Counted from the first letter of the stretch, positions 16,094 to 25,109 are shown. The stretch is DNA of 34,989 nucleotides from an uncultured Geobacteraceae bacterium (GCA_903902345.1 CAIUUR010000017.1:1-34989), one strand, 5' to 3'. Notes: a model not told the origin generated them from the letters alone. Numbers and translations are program-made.

Positions 16094-17002
16094 ATGATCG
16101 ATTTCACTATTCACCTCCTTCTCGTCCTCTTCATGCCGCCGCTCCTCCTGGGGGTCATAGGGAAGACCAAGGCCGCCTTTGCCGGACGGGTCGGTGCTCC
16201 CTACCTCCAGCACTATCATGACCTGCTGCGGCTGTTCCGGAAGGGGATGGTGGTCAGCGAGACCACCACCTGGCTACACTGGGGCGGCCCGGTCACCGCT
16301 CTGGCCGCCACCCTGGCCGCCTCATGCCTCATCCCCCTGGGAAACCACCCCCCTCCCGTTTCCTTCCCTGGCGATATGATTCTCTTCGCCTACCTCCTTG
16401 CCTTGGGGCGCTTCGTCACGATCCTGGCGGCGCTGGATACCGGCTCCAGCTTCGAGGGGATGGGGGCCGCCCGGGAGGCGACCTACGCTTGTCTCACCGA
16501 GCCGACCCTCTTCTTTGCCCTGGTGGTCCTGGCGCGACTTTCCGGCTCTCTCTCTTTACAGACCATGTTGACCACCTCCCCGAGGGGGGGATGGGCCGGC
16601 TCCGGCGCACCGCTCCTCCTGCTGGTGGCTGCTCTCTTCATCGTCCTTCTTGCGGAGAACTGCCGTATCCCCTTCGACGACCCCGCCACCCACCTGGAGC
16701 TGACCATGATTCATGAGGTGATGGTTCTGGATCAGAGCGGGCCGCTCCTGGGCGCCGTCCAGTACGGCGCCGCTCTCAAGCTCTTCATCCTGGGCTCCTT
16801 GTTTGTTCAGGTTGCCCTGCCGCTACGCACCGGCAATGTTCTGGCTGACTGGGGGGTTTTCATCCTCTCCCTGCTTCTGCTGGCCATGGCCATCGGCACC
16901 GTGGAATCGGTCATGGCGCGGCTTCCTTTGCTCCGGGTTCCCCAGCTCCTCATCGCGGGGAGCATCCTGTCGGCCTTCGCCCTCCTCCTCATACTGAGAT
17001 AA
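16094..17002 (+). CDS. hyfC: NuoH/HyfC-like membrane subunit of the Ehr-like complex
   Basis: 302 aa with about eight transmembrane helices. The NuoH-family loop is clear: GSSFEGMGAAREATYA at 117-132 (Glu121), and AENCRIPFDDPATHLELTMIHE at about 187-208 with several buried acidic residues that link redox chemistry at the large/small subunit interface to ion pumping in complex I relatives. It lies 34 bp after hyfB; this gap is filled by a 12-codon reading frame that overlaps the hyfB stop (TGATG) and the hyfC start (ATGA), which may relay translation because hyfC has no strong ribosome binding site. Confidence 0.9.
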   Translation: MIDFTIHLLLVLFMPPLLLGVIGKTKAAFAGRVGAPYLQHYHDLLRLFRKGMVVSETTTWLHWGGPVTALAATLAASCLIPLGNHPPPVSFPGDMILFAYLLALGRFVTILAALDTGSSFEGMGAAREATYACLTEPTLFFALVVLARLSGSLSLQTMLTTSPRGGWAGSGAPLLLLVAALFIVLLAENCRIPFDDPATHLELTMIHEVMVLDQSGPLLGAVQYGAALKLFILGSLFVQVALPLRTGNVLADWGVFILSLLLLAMAIGTVESVMARLPLLRVPQLLIAGSILSAFALLLILR

Positions 17003-17005
17003 CAT

Positions 17006-17650
17006 ATGGAATCGCTCATCGATCAGCTCCTTGTCCTTGTGATGCTTCTCAATTTTCTCGGTTTGGGGACCAGCCGGATGCATGTCGCTATCCGGACCGT
17101 TGCCTTCCAGGGGGTGATCCTGGGAATCTTGTCGGGGATCACCCATTCACTGACGCTGCACCTGGTGCTAATCACCGGGGGGATCATCTTCGCCAAGGGG
17201 TTTTTCATCCCCTGGCTCCTGTTCCGGGCCATGCGTCGAGTGGAGATCCGGGAGGAGGTGGAGCCGTTTCTGAGCCATACCGCCACCCTGCTCCTTTGTG
17301 CCGTCACCACGGCCTTGGCCTTCGTCTTTGCCGCCAAACTCCCCCTGGCTCCGCAGCATCAGGGGCTCCTCTTCGTTCCCGCCGCCATCGCCACCATCAT
17401 CACCGGGTTCCTTGTCCTGACCACCCGGAAGAAGGCCATTACCCAGGTCATCGGCTATCTGATCCTGGAGAACGGGATCTTTATCTTCGGTCTCCTCCTT
17501 TCCCAGGCGATGCCAGTCATGGTGGAGGCCGGCGTCCTTCTGGATCTCATCGTGGGAATCTTCGTCATGGGGATCATCATTAACCAGATCAGCCGTGAGT
17601 TCTCTTCCATCGATACCTCGCGACTCACGGCACTTCGGGAGGAGCAGTGA
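17006..17650 (+). CDS. hyfE: HyfE-like (NuoK-related) membrane subunit
   Basis: 214 aa, matching HyfE length, with six to seven hydrophobic helices. The C-terminal half carries the NuoK-like YLILENGIFIFGL segment (about 151-163) with a membrane glutamate, and a VEAGVLLDLIVGIFVMGI segment. HyfE-type subunits are NuoK-like proteins with extra N-terminal helices and sit in the membrane arm. It begins 3 bp after the hyfC stop and its own stop overlaps the GTG start of hyfF, so translation is coupled. Confidence 0.88.
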   Translation: MESLIDQLLVLVMLLNFLGLGTSRMHVAIRTVAFQGVILGILSGITHSLTLHLVLITGGIIFAKGFFIPWLLFRAMRRVEIREEVEPFLSHTATLLLCAVTTALAFVFAAKLPLAPQHQGLLFVPAAIATIITGFLVLTTRKKAITQVIGYLILENGIFIFGLLLSQAMPVMVEAGVLLDLIVGIFVMGIIINQISREFSSIDTSRLTALREEQ

Positions 17651-19086
17651 TCTATCTTCTTCTCACCCTCGTCCCCCTCACCGGTGCTTTCCTCTCCTGG
17701 TACATCCGGTCGAACCTGCGGCGCCCCCGGATTCTGCCCCTGTTCGGTCTCGCCCACTTTGTTCTGACAATAACGGCGGTGGCGGATCGCCCCCTCCCGG
17801 CTCTCTCCGGGTGGATCGCCCTGGACCCCCTGGGAATGGTGGTGCTCCTGACCATCAGCACCCTCTATCTTGCCTGTTCGCTGTATGCCGCGGGGTATCT
17901 CCCCTCCCGCCACGAACGTTCCAATCAGGTGCTCTGTTTCGGTATGCTCCTCTGTCTCTCGGCCATGACCTTGGTGACGCTTGCCCATCACCTGGGACTT
18001 CTCTGGGTCGCCATGGAGTCCACTACCCTGAGTATGGCTCCGCTGGTCTACTTCAACCGGAATGCCCGCTCCATTGAGGCCACCTGGAAGTACATGATCA
18101 TCTGCTCCGTGGGGATCGCTCTGGCGCTGTTGGGACTCTTCTTTCTGGCGTATGCCACTCTGGTGGCGGGGAAGGAGACGACCCTCCTCCTGGAACCGCT
18201 GGTCGCCGGGGCGCGGAATCTTTCCCCCGACTGGCTCAACGCCGCGTTCATCTTCCTCCTGGTAGGATTCGGCACCAAGATGGGGTTGGCCCCGCTTCAT
18301 ACCTGGAAGCCGGACGCCTACGGCGAGGCGCCGGGACTGGTGGGAGCGCTCCTGGCGGGGGGGCTCGTAAACTGCGCCCTCCTGGGGGTGATCAGGGTCT
18401 ACCAGATCTGCATGGCTTCCGGCGACATCCGCTTCTACCAGCGGACATTGGTGGGGATGGGGCTCCTCTCCATGGCCTTCGCAGCTCTCTTCATGCTTCG
18501 CCAGTCCGATTTCAAGCGGATGTTGGCCTACTCCAGCGTGGAGCATGTGGGGGTACTGGTCATCGCCCTGGGAATCGGCAAGGGGGCCCTTCCGGGGTTC
18601 CTCTTTCATATCGTCAACAACGGGCTGACCAAGGGGGTCCTCTTCCTTGCTGCCGGGAATATCCACCGTTCCTACGGGACCAAAAACGCCGGGAAGGTCC
18701 GGGGCTTGCTCCAGAGGCTCCCCCTCACCGGCGGCCTCTTTCTTGCCGGATTTTTCGCCATTACCGGATCTCCCCCGTTCAGCCCCTTTCTCAGCGAATT
18801 CAGCATGGTTTCCGGGATCTTCGGCAGCGGGCGCCCCCTGGTTGCCGCCTGGATACTCTTTCTCCTGGCAATCATCTTCATGGGGATGGCCAACACGGTT
18901 CTTCCCATGATGATGGGGAGCGCCCCCCGTGAGGCCGGGACGATTGTGGGGTATCGTGACCAGTTTTTCACCGTTGCCCCCCCCTTGGCGTTAATGGCTG
19001 TCATTCTCGTTCTGGGGGTATGGCAGCCGGAACCGTTGAGGGAGCTTCTGGCCGATGCCGCCCGGCTCCTGGAGGTACGGCCATGA
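17647..19086 (+). CDS. hyfF: HyfF-like antiporter-type membrane subunit
   Basis: 479 aa with about 13-14 membrane helices, a second NuoN/NuoL-like subunit. Glu124 in AMESTTLSM, Lys148 in TWKYM, Lys211 in GFGTKMGLAPLHTWKPDAYGEAP and the FHIVNNGLTKGVLFLAAGN helix match the HyfF/HycD-type antiporter core. It starts at GTG 17647 overlapping the hyfE stop (GTGA), and its stop overlaps the ATG of the large-subunit gene (ATGA). Confidence 0.9.
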   Translation: MIYLLLTLVPLTGAFLSWYIRSNLRRPRILPLFGLAHFVLTITAVADRPLPALSGWIALDPLGMVVLLTISTLYLACSLYAAGYLPSRHERSNQVLCFGMLLCLSAMTLVTLAHHLGLLWVAMESTTLSMAPLVYFNRNARSIEATWKYMIICSVGIALALLGLFFLAYATLVAGKETTLLLEPLVAGARNLSPDWLNAAFIFLLVGFGTKMGLAPLHTWKPDAYGEAPGLVGALLAGGLVNCALLGVIRVYQICMASGDIRFYQRTLVGMGLLSMAFAALFMLRQSDFKRMLAYSSVEHVGVLVIALGIGKGALPGFLFHIVNNGLTKGVLFLAAGNIHRSYGTKNAGKVRGLLQRLPLTGGLFLAGFFAITGSPPFSPFLSEFSMVSGIFGSGRPLVAAWILFLLAIIFMGMANTVLPMMMGSAPREAGTIVGYRDQFFTVAPPLALMAVILVLGVWQPEPLRELLADAARLLEVRP

Positions 19087-20588
19087 ACCTGTCCGCCAGC
19101 GTCAGAACCATCCGTAACGGAGGGACTCTCCCTCTGACCCAGATCCCGCTCCTCCCCGTGGACGAATTCTGTCAGACTCTCCTGGACGCCACCGATCATG
19201 GCTGGCAGGTGGCATCCTATTTTGGCGTCCCCGAAGGGGAGGAGGTAATCCTCTATGCTGTTCTGGGGTACAAGGAAGAGGGGGTCATCGCCCTGCTCCG
19301 GAGCCGGGTGCGGGGACGTTTCCCCTCATTGGCCACCCTCTCTCCTCAGCTGCAGCTCTTTGAGCGGGAAATTAGAGAGGAGTGCGGAATCATCCCCGAG
19401 GGGCACCCCTGGCTCAAGCCGGTCCGTTTTCTCCCCGATCCTCGCAGTGGAGTGCGACCGTTGCCGGGAGCTCTGGATCCCTACGTCGTGGAGGGGGACG
19501 AAATTCATGAGGTGGCGGTGGGGCCGGTGCACGCGGGGATCATCGAGCCGGGGCATTTCCGTTTCCAGTGTCACGGGGAACAGGTTTTTTACCTGGATAT
19601 CTGCCTCGGGTACCAGCATCGGGGCATCGAAAGGGGAACGGTGGGGGGGCCACATCCGGCGACCCTGTTTCAGATGGAGGCGGCGGCGGGAGACAGTACG
19701 GTGGGCCACACCCAGGCCCACTGCATGATTACGGAGTCGCTCACCGGGCGGCGGGTCCCTCCCCGGGGGGAGGCGCTCCGGGGGATCGCCCTGGAACTGG
19801 AGCGGCTGGCCAACCATACGGGGGATCTGGGAGCCATCGCCGGGGATGTGGGGTTTCTCCCCACGGCCTCCTTCTGTGGTCGGATCAGGGGGGATTTTCT
19901 CAACATGACCGCGCTCCTCTGCGGTAGCCGTTTCGGCAGGGGGTTGGTCCGTCCCGGCGGGTGCGGCTTCGATCTGGATGACCGGCGGCGGGATGAGCTG
20001 CTGCAACGGCTGGCCGCAGCCCGAAAAGATCTCACTGCAGCGGTGAATCTCCTCTGGTCGACCCCGTCAGTCATGGCTCGGCTGGAAAAGTGCGGCGCCG
20101 TTGCCCTGAAGGATGCCGAGGAGCTCGGAGTGGTGGGGCCTCCGCTGCGGGGGTGTGGCGGTTCACGGGATGTCCGGGTAGACTATCCCTTTGGTATCTA
20201 CCGGACGAAGCGGATTCCCGTGGCCACCGCCACCGGCGGCGACGTTCATGCCCGGGCGCTGGTCCGATGGCTTGAGGCGGAGCGCTCTCTTGATTTTATG
20301 AGGGAATTACTGGGTGAGTTGCCGGGTGGAGGTGTCCTCAGCGCCCCCCATGCCGCATCCCCCCCTGCTCCAGATACGCTGGCCGTGGCCTTCACCGAGG
20401 GGTGGCGCGGTCGGATCTGTCATGTGGTTCTAACCGGTGCCGACGGCCGTTACCGTAACTACAAGATCACTGATCCCTCTTTTTTTAACTGGCCGGCTCT
20501 CGCCTTGGCGATGCGCAATCAGCAGATTTCCGATTTTCCTCTCTGCAACAAGAGTTTTAATCTCTCCTATTGCGGGTTCGATCTGTGA
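19083..20588 (+). CDS. Ehr-type large subunit (NuoCD/HyfG-like) lacking the [NiFe] cysteines
   Basis: 501 aa from ATG 19083, which overlaps the hyfF stop; the longer track ORF is not needed. A NuoC-like domain (about residues 20-125) is fused to a NuoD/HycE-like domain, as in HyfG. Conserved family positions remain: VGPVHAGIIEPGHF (147-159), GYQHRGIE (177-184), GDSTVGHTQAH (203-213) and LERLANHTGDLGAIAGDVGF (239-258). Both nickel-binding CxxC motifs are gone: the region of the N-terminal one reads ...DSTVGHTQAHC, and the C-terminal DPCxxC is DPSFFNW (464-470). The terminal NKSFNLSYCGFDL resembles group 4 enzymes and Ehr proteins. It is thus probably not a hydrogenase; the redox partner is unknown. 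No small subunit gene follows. Confidence 0.88.
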   Translation: MNLSASVRTIRNGGTLPLTQIPLLPVDEFCQTLLDATDHGWQVASYFGVPEGEEVILYAVLGYKEEGVIALLRSRVRGRFPSLATLSPQLQLFEREIREECGIIPEGHPWLKPVRFLPDPRSGVRPLPGALDPYVVEGDEIHEVAVGPVHAGIIEPGHFRFQCHGEQVFYLDICLGYQHRGIERGTVGGPHPATLFQMEAAAGDSTVGHTQAHCMITESLTGRRVPPRGEALRGIALELERLANHTGDLGAIAGDVGFLPTASFCGRIRGDFLNMTALLCGSRFGRGLVRPGGCGFDLDDRRRDELLQRLAAARKDLTAAVNLLWSTPSVMARLEKCGAVALKDAEELGVVGPPLRGCGGSRDVRVDYPFGIYRTKRIPVATATGGDVHARALVRWLEAERSLDFMRELLGELPGGGVLSAPHAASPPAPDTLAVAFTEGWRGRICHVVLTGADGRYRNYKITDPSFFNWPALALAMRNQQISDFPLCNKSFNLSYCGFDL

Positions 20589-20623
20589 TACACTAAGTTC
20601 CACTTCTGTTAGGGGGGTTCCAG

Positions 20624-22603
20624 ATGTCCGATTCGCGGCAGACTCATCCCGGTCCGGCAAGGCCGAGGTTGTCCCTCGCCCATAAGATTCTCTTCTTTAC
20701 CACCCTCTCCATCGTCCTTGGGCTCCTCATGGTGGGGGGGGCTGCCCTTTTCCTGGCAAAAAAGGAACTGGTGGCATTGCAGAAAAAAAACAGCATGAGC
20801 TTTGTGGGGGTGATCGCCGAGGATATCCGGAGCGTCATGCTGGCGGGGAACGCCAGGATGCTGGATGCGAAAATGGCGGATGAGGTGACCGAACATGGGG
20901 GATCCCTCTCCCTCATGCTTTACAACCACCGGGGAGTGGAGCGTCGCAGCGGGGCGCCGGGGAACTCCTCCGTTGCCCTGGTTCTCCGGAGCGGCCTGCC
21001 GCAAAGCAATGAAAAAGTGGAAAACGGTATCCATCTCCTGGAGACCTATTTTCCCCTGACCAACGAAGTTCGTTGCCAGGGGTGCCACGACAAAGGGGTG
21101 AGGGTCAACGGCGTGCTGAGGCTGACCACCAGCATCGAGCAGGCCTACGACGCCACGAAAAACTCGGCGCTTCTCCTCGCCGTTTGCGGCGCTGCGGCGC
21201 TGATTGCCAGCATCGTTATGCTGACAATCGTCCTTCGGGTCATGGTCCTGAGAAAGATCAACGACTTTGTCGCCCAGATAGCCAATCTCTCCCACGGTGA
21301 TGGTGACCTGACCCGTCGGCTGGACAGTACGGGGAACGATGAGCTGGCCGAGGCGAACCGGCAGTTCAATCTCTTTCTGGACAGGCTTGATACCCTGATT
21401 TCGCAGGCGGCGCTGACGGCGGTGCATGTGGCCGGTTCCGCCGGAATCATTCAGGCCTCTTCCCAGAGTCTCTCCAGGGTAGTGGGCGATGCCGCGGTCC
21501 AGGCTACTTCAGTGGCAACAGCCGGAGAGGAGATGTCGGCAACCTCCAATGACATCGCCCGAAGCTGCACCATGGCTGCGGAGAGTTCCCAGCATTCCAA
21601 CCGCCTTGCCTTTGAAGGGGGGGCGGTCATTGACGCCACCATTCAGGGGATGATGCGTATTGCCGATCGAGTGAAGGAGACGGCAACGGTGGTGGAAAAC
21701 CTTGGCCGACGTTCGGACCAGATTGGTGAGATTGTGGGGACCATCGAGGATATTGCCGATCAGACCAACCTGCTGGCTCTCAATGCCGCCATCGAGGCGG
21801 CCCGGGCGGGTGAGCAGGGACGGGGGTTTGCCGTTGTTGCTGACGAGGTCAGGGCCCTGGCCGAGCGTACGACCATCGCAACCAGGGAGATCGGCGGGAT
21901 GATCAAGCTCATCCAGAACGAAACGAGAGTGGCCGTGGCTTCCATGGAGCAGGGGGTCGCGGCGGTCACCAGAGGGACGGAAGATGCTGCCAGGTCGGGA
22001 GAGGCGTTGCAGGGGATTCTTCGCCAGGTGGACGGGGTGACACAGCAGATTCATCAGATTGCCGTCGCGGCAGAGGAGCAGTCGGCCACCACCAACGAGA
22101 TCAGTTCGCATATCTACGCCATCAACGATGTGTTTCTGAATACGGAGCAGTCGGCGAGGAATACCTCCGGTGAAGCGGAAAAATTGACCCGCCTCTCCAC
22201 GGATCTCCAGGAGGCGGTGGGAAAGTTCAAAACACGAGAGAGCGATATCCTGATGCTGTCGGTTGCCGCCAACGACCACCGGATGTTCGTCAACAGAATT
22301 CGGGCCGCGGTGCATGGTGATACCTTCATCGCCGCGGACACTCTGCCGGATCACCACGGCTGCCGTTTCGGCGTCTGGTATGACGGCGATGGCGACCGGT
22401 TTTGCGGCGGATTGGGCTCATTCAAGGCGATCGTCGTTCCCCATGAACGGATTCACGCCCTTGCCAGGGATGCCGTGTCCGCCGCCAATGCCGGTGATCG
22501 CACCAAGTCAAACCGACTGATGCAGGAGATCGAACAGAGTTCCGTTCTGATCATGGCTCAACTGGAAAAGACCAAGCAGGAGTATCTTGGGGGAAAGAGC
22601 TAG
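20624..22603 (+). CDS. Methyl-accepting chemotaxis protein with haem-c sensor and CZB zinc domain
   Basis: 659 aa. TM1 at about 22-45, periplasmic sensor about 46-180, TM2 about 181-208, HAMP about 209-262, signalling helices with the conserved hairpin [32 protein letters not shown] (split around residues 379-410). The periplasmic domain ends with CQGCH at 151-155, a c-type haem site as in the PAS-like haem sensors described for Geobacter chemoreceptors. The C-terminus is a CZB domain: His552, Cys580 in CRFGVWYDG, His607 and His611 make the 3-His/1-Cys zinc set. It begins 35 bp after the Ehr-like large subunit with AGGGGGG as ribosome binding site and no terminator between, so it is probably co-transcribed. 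Redox or metal/oxidant sensing is inferred. Confidence 0.93.
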   Translation: MSDSRQTHPGPARPRLSLAHKILFFTTLSIVLGLLMVGGAALFLAKKELVALQKKNSMSFVGVIAEDIRSVMLAGNARMLDAKMADEVTEHGGSLSLMLYNHRGVERRSGAPGNSSVALVLRSGLPQSNEKVENGIHLLETYFPLTNEVRCQGCHDKGVRVNGVLRLTTSIEQAYDATKNSALLLAVCGAAALIASIVMLTIVLRVMVLRKINDFVAQIANLSHGDGDLTRRLDSTGNDELAEANRQFNLFLDRLDTLISQAALTAVHVAGSAGIIQASSQSLSRVVGDAAVQATSVATAGEEMSATSNDIARSCTMAAESSQHSNRLAFEGGAVIDATIQGMMRIADRVKETATVVENLGRRSDQIGEIVGTIEDIADQTNLLALNAAIEAARAGEQGRGFAVVADEVRALAERTTIATREIGGMIKLIQNETRVAVASMEQGVAAVTRGTEDAARSGEALQGILRQVDGVTQQIHQIAVAAEEQSATTNEISSHIYAINDVFLNTEQSARNTSGEAEKLTRLSTDLQEAVGKFKTRESDILMLSVAANDHRMFVNRIRAAVHGDTFIAADTLPDHHGCRFGVWYDGDGDRFCGGLGSFKAIVVPHERIHALARDAVSAANAGDRTKSNRLMQEIEQSSVLIMAQLEKTKQEYLGGKS

Positions 22604-22619
22604 GGACGGGGAGCGACGC

Positions 22620-22651
22620 AAAAAAGCCCCGGATTGCTCCGGGGCTTTTTT
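22620..22651. terminator. Strong bidirectional terminator between mcp and csp
   Basis: AAAAAAGCCCCGGA (22620-22633) and TCCGGGGCTTTTTT (22638-22651) form a 14-bp stem with a TTGC loop. The A and T tails make it work for the + strand chemoreceptor and the convergent - strand cold-shock gene. Confidence 0.92.
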
Positions 22652-22672
22652 CGTGCCTTTACGGAAGGATCA

Positions 22673-22873
22673 TTACACCCTGGTCACATTCGCGGCCTGA
22701 AGCCCTTTCGGACCCTTGACTACATCAAACGTTACCCTATCGCCCTCAGCAAGGGATTTGAAACCTTCACCCGTTATTGCGGAGAAATGTACGAATACGT
22801 CGTCGCCATTCTCCTGCTCCAGAAAACCGAACCCCTTGCTGTCATTAAACCATTTTACCGTGCCCTGTGCCAT
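22673..22873 (-). CDS. Cold-shock domain protein (CspA family)
   Basis: 66 aa, a single cold-shock domain. RNP1 KGFGFL (13-18) and RNP2 VFVHF (26-30) are intact, together with GTVKWFND at the start. It binds single-stranded RNA/DNA, probably as an RNA chaperone; whether it is cold-inducible cannot be told. GGAG precedes the ATG, and a TTGCTT-N17-TATTTT promoter gives a leader of about 57 nt containing an AACTAACTAAC stretch. It shares its terminator with the chemoreceptor gene. Confidence 0.95.
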   Translation of the reverse strand: MAQGTVKWFNDSKGFGFLEQENGDDVFVHFSAITGEGFKSLAEGDRVTFDVVKGPKGLQAANVTRV

Positions 22874-22936
22874 GTTCTGTACCTTCTCCTGACCCTACGT
22901 TAGTTAGTTGTTCAAGAATACTCTCGAATGTTCGTT

Positions 22937-22965
22937 AAAATACCAGTTCGGTTCGGATAAAGCAA
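22937..22965 (-). promoter_or_regulatory. Candidate sigma70 promoter for the cold-shock gene
   Basis: On the - strand TTGCTT (22965-22960) and TATTTT (22942-22937) are separated by 17 nt, about 65 nt upstream of the ATG. Confidence 0.5.
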
Positions 22966-22997
22966 GCAGATAATCCTGTTTTTCGGCGCCGTCAGCA

Positions 22998-23483
22998 TTA
23001 TTTTTTGTTTGCTCTTTCCGCCGCGACACGATCTTCTTTCACCAGTCGGGTTAATGTTCGGTCCAGAGCCGAGGCAAACCGTTGCCGGTCGGCCTGTCCC
23101 AATTGAGCCGGTCCCCCCTGGATTTCTCCCATCGTCCGGAGTTCCTGCATCAGGTCGCGCAGGGAGAGACGTTCTCCCACGTTTTCTTCCGTGTAGAGCT
23201 CTCCCCGGGGATCAAGGGCGATCCCCCCCCTGGCCACGACCCGCGCCGCCAGGGGGATGTCGGCGGTTATCACCAGATCCTTTGCCGTTGCATGGAGGAC
23301 AATATGGTCGTCGGCGGCGTCGAACCCCCCGGACACAACTACGGAGCTGATCAGTGCGGAATGATGTTTGGAGAGTCCGGCATTGGCCACGAGCTGTACG
23401 GGAAGTTGAAGCCGCTGGGAAGCCTTGAATATAATCTCCTTTATGATCCGGGGGCAGGCGTCGGCGTCGATCCAGATGGTCAT
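22998..23483 (-). CDS. UPF0178/DUF188 (YaiI/YqxD-like) protein
   Basis: 161 aa. WIDADACPR at residues 4-12, VANAGLSKH and the [11 protein letters not shown] segment near 69-79 define the DUF188 family, which has a PIN-like fold with clustered acidic residues and is suspected to be a nuclease; no activity is established. GGAGGGAG precedes the ATG. It follows the chromate transporter gene by about 36 bp on the same strand and is probably co-transcribed with it. Confidence 0.92.
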   Translation of the reverse strand: MTIWIDADACPRIIKEIIFKASQRLQLPVQLVANAGLSKHHSALISSVVVSGGFDAADDHIVLHATAKDLVITADIPLAARVVARGGIALDPRGELYTEENVGERLSLRDLMQELRTMGEIQGGPAQLGQADRQRFASALDRTLTRLVKEDRVAAERANKK

Positions 23484-23519
23484 GAGAACTCCCTCCTCTG
23501 TTGGGGGACAATGAGTGGC

Positions 23520-24107
23520 TTACCGGTACGCCACGGCTCCCATCATGGCGGCGGTAAGGATAATGAAGGCGGGGTTGATTTTCGTGAAGGTCAGGACCGC
23601 GAAGGCCAGGAGGACGATGAAGAGTTTGTCCAACCCTGCAGCCGAAGCCCCTCCCCATCCCAGTTTCCCTACCCCGAAGACGGAATAGGCCATGTCATAG
23701 GCCGTCCAGAGGAGGAGGCCGACCACCACCGGTCGGACCCCCTTGAGCATGGAGCTGACGGTGGGACTCTCCTTGACCCGAAAAAACCAGACCACCATGA
23801 TCAGCATGAGGACCGTGGTGGGGAGAACCGTTCCCGCCGCGGCGGCTATGGCGCCGGGAACTCCCGCCATCTTATACCCCACATAGGCCGAGACCTGGGG
23901 GGCTATGGGACCGGGAAGGGCATTCCCCACCGCCACGGCGTCGGCGAATTCGTCGGAGTTCACCCAGGGAAGCTGTTCCGTTCCTCCGGGGGGGATCCAG
24001 AGGGCAGTGGTTGCCTCCCGCTGCATGAGGGCTAGGGATGCGGGCCCGCCTCCCCAGGAGAGTAGGGCTACGCGGGTGAAGAGGATGAATATTTTCCAGA
24101 GCAGCAT
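23520..24107 (-). CDS. Chromate transporter family protein, single CHR domain
   Basis: 195 aa, the short (half-size) form of the ChrA family with about five to six hydrophobic segments. SWGGGPAS near residues 17-24 and ALPGPIAPQVSAYVGYKM near 63-80 are the CHR-domain motifs. Half-size members usually occur as tandem pairs that assemble together, but only one is seen here. The ATG (with GAGGAG before it) lies 40 bp inside the end of the homocysteine methyltransferase gene, a long overlap that suggests coupling. Chromate export is known for some relatives; the substrate here is not shown. Confidence 0.88.
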   Translation of the reverse strand: MLLWKIFILFTRVALLSWGGGPASLALMQREATTALWIPPGGTEQLPWVNSDEFADAVAVGNALPGPIAPQVSAYVGYKMAGVPGAIAAAAGTVLPTTVLMLIMVVWFFRVKESPTVSSMLKGVRPVVVGLLLWTAYDMAYSVFGVGKLGWGGASAAGLDKLFIVLLAFAVLTFTKINPAFIILTAAMMGAVAYR

Positions 24108-25069
24108 GGCGACTCCTCGCAGTTCGTTAGCTCCCGGGCCAGGGAGCGGATATGGCGGTCGTCGGTACCGCAGCAGCCACCAAGGATCTTCATGCCCAGT
24201 TCCTTATGGAGAAGCGCCACCGAACGGCCGAATCTCTCCGGGGCTTCTTCCCGGAGCTGGGTGCTGTTATCCAGCTCCTCGGGGGAGAGCGCCGCCGTAT
24301 TGGCCAGGAGCCCTGCGATCCGTTTCCGGACCAGCGGCGAGGAGTTGACTTCATGGAGGAGCGCCTGCCGGAAGAACGAGGCGTGGGTGCAGTTGACCAG
24401 GTAGGCCAGAGGCGGTGATGATGTCGCGGCGTCCAGGGTGATTATGGCTTCATGCAGAGGTGTCCCGTCCAGAAGCGTTCCCTGGGGACGGAGTACGAAG
24501 CTTATGAGGTAGGGGATACTCGTCGCGGCCAGGGCCTTGGCCAACCCGATGGCCTCGCTGAGCGCCGGGAGGGTGGAGGCCAGCAGGAGGTCAACCCCCG
24601 CCGTTGCCAGGGCGTCTGCCTGCCAGGCGTGGAACTCCTCCGCATCCCGGATGGAGAGCGCCTCTTCCGGGCGGTAGGCGTCGCCCCGACAACTCATGAG
24701 GCCACAGATGGCGACCTTGCCGGCGTACTCTCCGTACTCCCTCCGGAGGCCATGGAGGAAGCGGAAATTGTCCCCGTTCAGATCCCGTCCTTCCAGCCCG
24801 GCGGCCTGTATCCTTTCCCGGCCGGCGCGCCAGGTGGGTGTGGAGAGGAGGAGGGGGAGGTCGTGGTTCCGGCCGATCTCCAGGTAGTCGCGGTAGATGG
24901 CTTCCAGCGCGGCTCGACCGGCATCATCATAAATGAAGGCCGAATTGACCACGTGGGGGTCCAGCTGGACTCCCGGCATACGGCGGAGACGTTCCATGAC
25001 TGCTCCCTCCCCCAGGATGACCGGAGAGGTTGCCAAAAGCCGGGGAAACGAGATAGCGGCAGGATTCAT
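24068..25069 (-). CDS. Homocysteine S-methyltransferase family protein
   Basis: 333 aa. The zinc-binding cysteines of the family are present: Cys227 in VNCTH and Cys299-Cys300 in GGCCGTDDRHI. VVNSAFIYDD near 41-50 and the single-domain length resemble MmuM-type enzymes that methylate homocysteine from S-methylmethionine or SAM, rather than the multi-domain MetH. Which methyl donor it uses cannot be told. The C-terminal tail (CEESPCCSGKYSSSSPA) overlaps the chromate transporter start. The ribosome binding site is weak; an upstream promoter candidate is listed separately. Confidence 0.88.
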   Translation of the reverse strand: MNPAAISFPRLLATSPVILGEGAVMERLRRMPGVQLDPHVVNSAFIYDDAGRAALEAIYRDYLEIGRNHDLPLLLSTPTWRAGRERIQAAGLEGRDLNGDNFRFLHGLRREYGEYAGKVAICGLMSCRGDAYRPEEALSIRDAEEFHAWQADALATAGVDLLLASTLPALSEAIGLAKALAATSIPYLISFVLRPQGTLLDGTPLHEAIITLDAATSSPPLAYLVNCTHASFFRQALLHEVNSSPLVRKRIAGLLANTAALSPEELDNSTQLREEAPERFGRSVALLHKELGMKILGGCCGTDDRHIRSLARELTNCEESPCCSGKYSSSSPA

Positions 25070-25109
25070 CTGGGCTGAAGCTCCGTTTCGTGTTGGAATG
25101 GGATGGGCA

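Noticed and set aside
17455-18666. 403-aa - strand ORF
   Set aside because: Shadow of hyfE/hyfF-like genes; low-complexity charged sequence without domain motifs.
14050-20588. Reading the operon as a true hydrogenase-4 (formate hydrogenlyase type)
   Set aside because: The large subunit has neither CxxC nickel motif, and no maturation protease, small subunit or ferredoxin-like genes are nearby.
14050-20588. Reading the operon as respiratory complex I
   Set aside because: HyfB-, HyfE- and HyfF-type sequences and lengths, and absence of nuoA, nuoB, nuoE-G, nuoI and nuoJ, do not fit nuo.
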